This document shows positions 59,179-64,000 of a stretch of DNA of 64,000 nucleotides, in pieces; position 1 is the first letter of the stretch; the number at the start of each line of letters is the position of its first letter. The notes under the pieces are model-generated. The model saw only the letters and a program-made list of their open reading frames with translations. It searched no databases and was not told the DNA's origin. The position numbers and the translations under genes were made by a program. Source of the stretch: Runella zeae DSM 19591 (GTDB lineage: Bacteria > Bacteroidota > Bacteroidia > Cytophagales > Spirosomataceae); contig NZ_KE384039.1 in the NCBI RefSeq assembly GCF_000423565.1, forward strand, positions 62,001 through 126,000. The letters run 5' to 3'.

Positions 59179-61403
59179 ATCAACTTCAGCATATCATCAG
59201 GCAAGCGATGTATCAGCTATATGCCAACGCATTGTTGAAATGCGTTTTACTGGCCTTCGCTTTTTTCTTGCTTTCATCCCTTATGACTTCTTCGATGGCC
59301 ATTGCTGTCGTGGGTGCTTTGTTGGCTTTTGGCGTAGGGGCCTATTATACAGGTCTATTCCAAAACCAAAAAACGAGAGCCATTAGGTATATTCACCATC
59401 ATCTAAGTGATACAGAATACAGCCTCGACCTGCTCGAAGTGCAAAATCCCAACATCGCCGAGCAGCTTCAGTTGGAAAGATTAGGGGAAAAAATTCGGGG
59501 ACAAAAATTACCTTTTTTGGCCTTGGAGAGAATCGGACTTTATATGTTGGGGGTTGCGGTAGCGGGTGGGCTTTATTATGGAGTTCCTTTTTTGAAAAAA
59601 GAAAAAGCCCTTGAAGCTTTTGGTTCGGCTACCCAACTTCAAACTTCTGAAAGTCAGCCTCTCAATGTGCCTAGTTTTGTATCAGCGACTTTGACCGTGA
59701 CTCCTCCTGCTTACACGCAGCTGCCTTCCCAAACTACCACCGACCTGAATGCCTCCGCAGTCAGTGGCTCTAAACTTAAGTGGGAATTGAAATGGAGCCA
59801 ATCAGAAAAAGTGAGAGTTACACTGACCAACAATCGAAACGAAGAACTGCGCTTTAAGCAGATAGGCGAGCAATTTGAATATACTGACCAACTTTACAAT
59901 TCGGGCTTGTATGGCATCAAAGCTTACTGGAAAGATTCATTGATCTATCAATCAGACTTTTATCGTTTGGAAGCAGTGCCTGATTTAGCCCCCAAAATTG
60001 AGCCTACTTCCAAGGAATTGTATCAATATCATTTTCTGAAAGACCCCAAGGTAATACAAATTGGAGCCAAAATCTCGGATGATTTTAAAGTGAATCAGGC
60101 GTTTATTGTGGCGACGGTGGCGCGAGGGTCGGGAGAAAATGTGAAGTTTAGGGAGGTGAAATTTCCGATTGCACAAGCCAATTTTAAAGAAGCCAATATC
60201 TCCCAACGTATCGATTTAAAGGCATTGAATTTTGCGCCCGGCGACGAATTATATTATTATTGGGCAGCTATCGACAACAAACGCCCTGAACCTAACTTCT
60301 CAAAATCAGACACTTATTTTGTAGTGTATAAGGATACCGCAAAAGTAGAAGAGGCCGAACTTGCCACGATGGCCATGAACATCCTGCCTGAGTATTTTAG
60401 AAGTCAGCGCCAAATCATCATTGATACCGAAAAGCTCATTGCGAAACAGAAAAAAATCTCGACGAAAGAATTCAATAGCACTTCCAACGAAATTGGTTTT
60501 GACCAGAAAGCGTTGCGACTGCGTTATGGACAATACCTCGGCGAAGAATTTGAAACGTCTATTGGAGGAGGCAATGCCCTGCCCAAAGATGACCAAGGGG
60601 ATGCGGTCGTAGGATTTGCGCTGCTGCATGGGTTTGTACACGCCCATGACCAAGGCGAAGGTGGCGAGTCGGGCGGCGGGCATTCGCACGAGGGCCACTC
60701 CCACGGCGAAGGCAAAAAAGATGACGGAGAAAAAGACCCCGTAGCGGCGATTTTGGAAGAATATGTCCACTCGCATGATGATGGCGAAGCCTATACTTTT
60801 TATGAACAATCGACTCGGTCGTTGCTGAAAATGGCGTTGGAACAAATGTGGCAGTCGGAGTTGCATCTGCGGCTGTACGAGCCACAAAAAGCCCTTCCTT
60901 TTGAGAAAAAAGCCTTGGAGTACCTGAAATCGGCGCAACAAAAAGCGCGCACTTTTGCTAAAAAAACGAGTTTTGACCCACCTCCCATTAAGGAAAAAGA
61001 GAAACGAATGACGGGAGAATTGAAAAACTATAACGAGGCGTATCGGAGTCAAAAAAACTATACTTCTCAGCAAGCAGCTATGTTGATAGCGGAAGTAATG
61101 GGGATAATCGAGACACAAAGCAATGCTGAAAAATTAACCTCTTGGCAAAGGCTTAAAGTGTTAGAATTGAGCAATTATCTGACTCCTAAAGCCATCAACA
61201 GTGGAATGTCGAATTGGGCTGTTTTGAGCGCGTTGCAAAAGCTCGCAAGTAACCGACCTCTTTCTACTGACGAAAAAGTAGCTTTAAAAACAAAGCTACA
61301 CGGACTTGTGTCGCAAAGCTTGCCGGCTAAAAATGCCGCCTCTAATACTTCTTTTTCGAGCGAGAAAAAACTTGAAAAAGCTTTTTGGCAGCATTTGAAA
61401 TAA
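59175..61403 (+). CDS. DUF4175-like membrane protein with histidine-rich insert
   Basis: A protein of about 742 residues. The ATG at 59175 overlaps the previous TGA (ATGA). Three hydrophobic segments lie near the N terminus (ALLKCVLLAFAFFLLSSLM, IAVVGALLAFGVGAYY, IGLYMLGVAVAGGLYY). A large strand-rich region then includes VSATLTVTPPAYTQLPSQTT, as in DUF4175 proteins, followed by a helical C-terminal part. An insert at 485-534 contains nine histidines in HAHD, HSHEGHSH and HSHDD clusters with acidic residues, likely a metal-binding loop. It is predicted to sit in the inner membrane with its main domain outside. Confidence 0.72.
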   Translation: MNQLQHIIRQAMYQLYANALLKCVLLAFAFFLLSSLMTSSMAIAVVGALLAFGVGAYYTGLFQNQKTRAIRYIHHHLSDTEYSLDLLEVQNPNIAEQLQLERLGEKIRGQKLPFLALERIGLYMLGVAVAGGLYYGVPFLKKEKALEAFGSATQLQTSESQPLNVPSFVSATLTVTPPAYTQLPSQTTTDLNASAVSGSKLKWELKWSQSEKVRVTLTNNRNEELRFKQIGEQFEYTDQLYNSGLYGIKAYWKDSLIYQSDFYRLEAVPDLAPKIEPTSKELYQYHFLKDPKVIQIGAKISDDFKVNQAFIVATVARGSGENVKFREVKFPIAQANFKEANISQRIDLKALNFAPGDELYYYWAAIDNKRPEPNFSKSDTYFVVYKDTAKVEEAELATMAMNILPEYFRSQRQIIIDTEKLIAKQKKISTKEFNSTSNEIGFDQKALRLRYGQYLGEEFETSIGGGNALPKDDQGDAVVGFALLHGFVHAHDQGEGGESGGGHSHEGHSHGEGKKDDGEKDPVAAILEEYVHSHDDGEAYTFYEQSTRSLLKMALEQMWQSELHLRLYEPQKALPFEKKALEYLKSAQQKARTFAKKTSFDPPPIKEKEKRMTGELKNYNEAYRSQKNYTSQQAAMLIAEVMGIIETQSNAEKLTSWQRLKVLELSNYLTPKAINSGMSNWAVLSALQKLASNRPLSTDEKVALKTKLHGLVSQSLPAKNAASNTSFSSEKKLEKAFWQHLK

Positions 61404-61468
61404 GTGCTAAAGCGCAACGAACCCTCCTTGAATTCTGAAATTTCTTAATCGATGTTGGATTTATTTGT

Positions 61469-63118
61469 ATGATACTATTGGATTGGTTGATATATGGAGC
61501 TTTAGTGGTTTTGCTTGCGGTGCAAGTAGGGCTGATATGGCGCCAAAAAAATGTACCAAAATTTCGTTTTTGGCTTCGAATAGGTTTGAATGGGCTGCTT
61601 TGGCTGGTATTGGTAGGATGGGTCGCAAATCCCCAATGGACGATTAGGAGCAACACAAATCGGGTGTTGGTGGTGGGAGAAAAACTACCCCAAACGGTAA
61701 TTCAAAAAAACAAAGATAGTTTGCAGATTACTGAAACTTTTCCCCAAAAAGACTTTGCTAAACGCCTTGCTCAAGACCCCAATTTTTCCAAACATCTGGG
61801 AGAAATCTATCTTTTAGGGCAAAGTTTTGACGGAGAATTGGTAAGTCAACTCTCTCATAATGACTGGAAATGGCTTCCTTTTTTTGCAAAGGATAGTTTA
61901 CAAACAATAAAATGGAGAGGAATACTCCGTAAAAATGAATTTCAAGAAGTCGCGGGTGCGTTGGAACTTTCGGAGGCGGCAGTGCTTAAAATCGTTTATG
62001 GGCAGCAAGTATTAGACAGTGTTGTTTTGGAAAAAGGATTTCAAAAGTTTCGTTTACGATTCCCTGCTTTTGCGATAGGACGTACGCATACTCAGCTGCT
62101 GCTAAACAACCAATTGCTCAAAAATATCGCTTTTTATACCCGTAAGCCTAGTCCTCTAAGTGTTTATTTTATTTTACAAAGTCCTGATTTTGAGAGTAAA
62201 ACGCTGGCTGAGTGGCTTGGTAAAAAAAATGGAAGTAGGGTAGAGGTATTGACCACCGTAGCCAAAAATACCCAAAGCACCATTGCTATCAACAATGCGG
62301 CCAACCAAAAGACCTTTGTACCTGATATTGTCATCACCGACCCAAGCAATGCGTCACATTCCTTGGTGAAAAAAAATATAAGTGAAGGCAGAAGCGTGTT
62401 ATTTTATAGCTTGACCCAACCCGAATCCGAATTGAAGGGTATCAATCAAATGTTAGGTACGCAATGGTCTGTCCGAAAAATATCCAATGCCGAACTTTTG
62501 CCACTTGAAAAAGGAATGACGGTACTTCCCTTTGAGCTGGTCAAACGTATGAATCAGAAAAAAGTGGAAGGGTTTCCTATTGCCGTCCAAAAAGCCGTAG
62601 GGCGGGTGGGTGTTAGTTTATTGAACGAAACTTTTCCCCTCAAACTCAGTGGGGATACCTTGACCTATGAGAAGATTTGGGCGGGGGTTTTTCAACAATT
62701 AGCTCCTGCGTTGAAAGGAAATATAGCAATGGAAGCGCCCATTTGGAAAGATACCAAAGCGAGTTTTGTTCTTAATCAATGGAATCAACCGAGTGTGTCG
62801 CTAGCTAATGATACTGCGCAGGTAAATCCCTCTAATGTGAATCCTCAAACGGCTACCCTGTCGTATGTTTTTAGAGATACGGGTTGGCAACCTTTTCAAG
62901 ATTCATTACAGATATATGTAGAAACTGAAAACGAGGGTCTTGGCAAGACAAAACAAATAACAGAACTTCTGGAAGCTCATAAAGTGAGCAAATTATCTTC
63001 TTCCAAAAACACTCATCAAGATTTAAGGGCTCAATGGCCTGATTGGGCATGGGCTGTGCTGATAGTGCTGTGCCTCAGTATGTTGTGGATAGAACCCAAA
63101 ATACCAACCCGTTTTTAG
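61469..63118 (+). CDS. BatA-like/DUF4159-neighbourhood membrane protein
   Basis: A 549-residue membrane protein. Two helices lie at the N terminus (LIYGALVVLLAVQVGLIW and a second, LRIGLNGLLWLVLVGWV). A long strand-rich soluble domain contains PDIVITDPSNASHSLVKKNI and EGRSVLFYSLTQPESELKG, resembling the amidotransferase-like domain of BatA-type proteins. A final helix (WAWAVLIVLCLSMLWI) closes it. Like the BatA-like protein upstream it lacks a MIDAS motif. It is the last gene of the MoxR run, 65 bases after the DUF4175-like gene. The function is unknown. Confidence 0.65.
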   Translation: MILLDWLIYGALVVLLAVQVGLIWRQKNVPKFRFWLRIGLNGLLWLVLVGWVANPQWTIRSNTNRVLVVGEKLPQTVIQKNKDSLQITETFPQKDFAKRLAQDPNFSKHLGEIYLLGQSFDGELVSQLSHNDWKWLPFFAKDSLQTIKWRGILRKNEFQEVAGALELSEAAVLKIVYGQQVLDSVVLEKGFQKFRLRFPAFAIGRTHTQLLLNNQLLKNIAFYTRKPSPLSVYFILQSPDFESKTLAEWLGKKNGSRVEVLTTVAKNTQSTIAINNAANQKTFVPDIVITDPSNASHSLVKKNISEGRSVLFYSLTQPESELKGINQMLGTQWSVRKISNAELLPLEKGMTVLPFELVKRMNQKKVEGFPIAVQKAVGRVGVSLLNETFPLKLSGDTLTYEKIWAGVFQQLAPALKGNIAMEAPIWKDTKASFVLNQWNQPSVSLANDTAQVNPSNVNPQTATLSYVFRDTGWQPFQDSLQIYVETENEGLGKTKQITELLEAHKVSKLSSSKNTHQDLRAQWPDWAWAVLIVLCLSMLWIEPKIPTRF

Positions 63119-63135
63119 AAGACTTTCCAACAACT

Positions 63136-63176
63136 CTTTCCAAGTTTGAAGAAACCCGTTATTGTAACTTGGAAAG
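63136..63176. repeat. 11-bp inverted repeat (CTTTCCAAGTT), terminator-like
   Basis: CTTTCCAAGTT (63136-63146) pairs with AACTTGGAAAG (63166-63176). A further GACTTTCCAA occurs at 63121-63130. The word is shared with the hairpin after the ydcF-like gene, so this is an interspersed hairpin family placed between convergent genes. Confidence 0.65.
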
Positions 63177-63194
63177 TTTAGTAATAAAAAATAA

Positions 63195-63216
63195 CCCCGC
63201 GTTTTTAGACGCGGGG
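63195..63216 (-). terminator. Terminator of the right-edge gene
   Basis: CCCCGCGT-TTTTAG-ACGCGGGG is an 8-bp GC-rich stem. On the minus strand it is followed by TTATTTTTTATTAC, a T-rich tract. It lies about 30 bases after the stop of the YVTN-like gene. Confidence 0.85.
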
Positions 63217-63244
63217 CATAGAAACGGCTGTAGATAGGTGAATG

Positions 63245-64000
63245 TTAATTTTTAAAGAAAAATTTACTAGGAGCAATTTCGGCTTTTACCGAATCCACGA
63301 GCGTGCCATTGGGTTGATAGCGAATCACATAACCTGCTTGTTTGAAGGAAGGAACTAACCCTGCATAAATTGTGCCTGTTTGTGGGTCAACCCCTAAACC
63401 TCCCGAAAAAAGACGATTGATGAAAGGCTTGTCGGCGGCGATTGTGGTGGCGTCAATAGAGAAACTGTAAGTTTCCCCTTTTTGCTTGTAGTCATCGGCG
63501 GCATCGTAGAAAGAATAGGTATAATAAATCGTTTTTTTATCAGCACTCAATACAAACGAGCTTGGCGACTTAGAGGCATTGGAAGACGTGATTTTTAGGC
63601 GGGTTTCGGCGGTTTTGGTTTGTGGATTAAATTTCACCAATTCGCTTCCGGCATAGAGCCAAAGTTTATTGTTGGCATCAAGACCGATAATATGAGGGTT
63701 CCGACCTACTTCTACTTGCTGTTTTACGGCATCGGTGGTTATATCAATGACCGATACTTGCGTTTTGCCGCTACCAGTATTGCCCACAAAAGCTTCGTTG
63801 CCTACCACTACGATGGTTTCAGCACCGTTTTGTACGGGGATTTTTTTTGATAACTTATTAGTGGTTGCGTCAATAACGGCTACATAGCCAGGGTTTTTGT
63901 AGAAATTTGAATAGTCGCCCGTAGCATCCCAGCAAGTGACATACGCCTTGGTATCGCTTGCTTTGACTACCGCCCTAGGATTTTCGATGTCGGTAGAAGG
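63245..64000 (-). CDS. YVTN/DUF5074-like surface beta-propeller protein, 5' end beyond the right edge
   Basis: The reading frame is open across the right edge, giving at least 251 residues of the C-terminal part. Propeller-type repeats are visible: GYVAVIDATTNKLSKKI, VGNEAFVGNTGSGKTQVSVI with DITTDAVKQQVEVGRNP, and LDANNKLWLYAGSELVKFNP. Later come LGVDPQTGTIYAGLVPSF and a C-terminal GYVIRYQPNGTLVDSV. This pattern matches YVTN/DUF5074 lipoproteins of Bacteroidota, which often sit beside TonB receptors. A GTG at 63806-63808 could be mistaken for a start, but the coding pattern continues upstream. The signal peptide lies outside the window. Confidence 0.75.
   Translation of the reverse strand, partial: PSTDIENPRAVVKASDTKAYVTCWDATGDYSNFYKNPGYVAVIDATTNKLSKKIPVQNGAETIVVVGNEAFVGNTGSGKTQVSVIDITTDAVKQQVEVGRNPHIIGLDANNKLWLYAGSELVKFNPQTKTAETRLKITSSNASKSPSSFVLSADKKTIYYTYSFYDAADDYKQKGETYSFSIDATTIAADKPFINRLFSGGLGVDPQTGTIYAGLVPSFKQAGYVIRYQPNGTLVDSVKAEIAPSKFFFKN

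Noticed and set aside
60306-61118. Minus-strand frame of 270 codons opposite the DUF4175-like gene
   Set aside because: Its amino acid make-up (very rich in Phe, Arg and Leu) is that of an antisense shadow, and the sense strand encodes a coherent protein.

Overview
The window comes from a Bacteroidota genome, most likely a cytophagal environmental bacterium (Spirosoma/Runella/Dyadobacter-like; the genus is inference). The evidence is a SusC/SusD pair, a protein with a type IX secretion C-terminal domain, several TAnnTTTG promoter elements, LytTR/LytS-type signalling and BatA/MoxR genes. No phage, transposase, integrase or CRISPR array is visible.

Layout. 1-8.5 kb holds housekeeping genes: an acyl-CoA carboxylase beta subunit cut by the left edge, an esterase, prephenate dehydrogenase (tyrA), ribD, a degenerate receiver protein and an SDR. 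It also holds an orphan protein with a possible nuclease-like motif, two identical tandem tRNA-Val genes and a DUF3800 protein. 8.6-27.3 kb is one large catabolic locus. A FadR-type repressor faces a long plus-strand run: SusC, SusD, a NanA-like aldolase, three BNR/sialidase-fold proteins (two are tandem paralogs), an M14 deacylase, an SDR, a threonine synthase-like PLP enzyme, an MFS transporter, an RraA-like aldolase, RidA, an M81 (MlrC-like) hydrolase, an SMP-30 lactonase and a NanM-like mutarotase. A palindrome matching the FadR-subfamily operator consensus lies on the putative susC promoter. I read the locus as uptake and breakdown of a sialic-acid-like or amino-acid-conjugated sugar acid; the substrate is not known.

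27.4-35.5 kb holds a PhyH dioxygenase with a lipoprotein, an O-methyltransferase, a nested repeat mosaic (29.9-30.5 kb), a TPR/HTH membrane regulator, a possible 47-residue membrane peptide and a large T9SS cargo protein. 35.6-41.7 kb is a minus-strand group of secreted proteins (FG-GAP propeller, cupredoxin-dehydrogenase fusion, DUF1080, DUF6454) resembling planctomycete-type sugar-oxidation loci. 41.8-48.7 kb has YdcF, a LytS/LytT-type two-component pair, an NmrA reductase, a TonB-dependent receptor and an orphan fdhD.

49.1-63.1 kb holds two tandem tldD-tldE pairs. Both TldD proteins carry a twin-arginine-type leader and both TldE proteins lack one. They are followed by DUF4159, MoxR, DUF58, a BatA-like protein, a DUF4175-like protein with a histidine-rich insert, and another BatA-like membrane protein. 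This duplicated, apparently exported TldD/E set beside a MoxR/DUF58 envelope module and the 8.6-27.3 kb catabolic locus are the best candidates for undescribed biology. The right edge cuts a YVTN/DUF5074-like surface protein.
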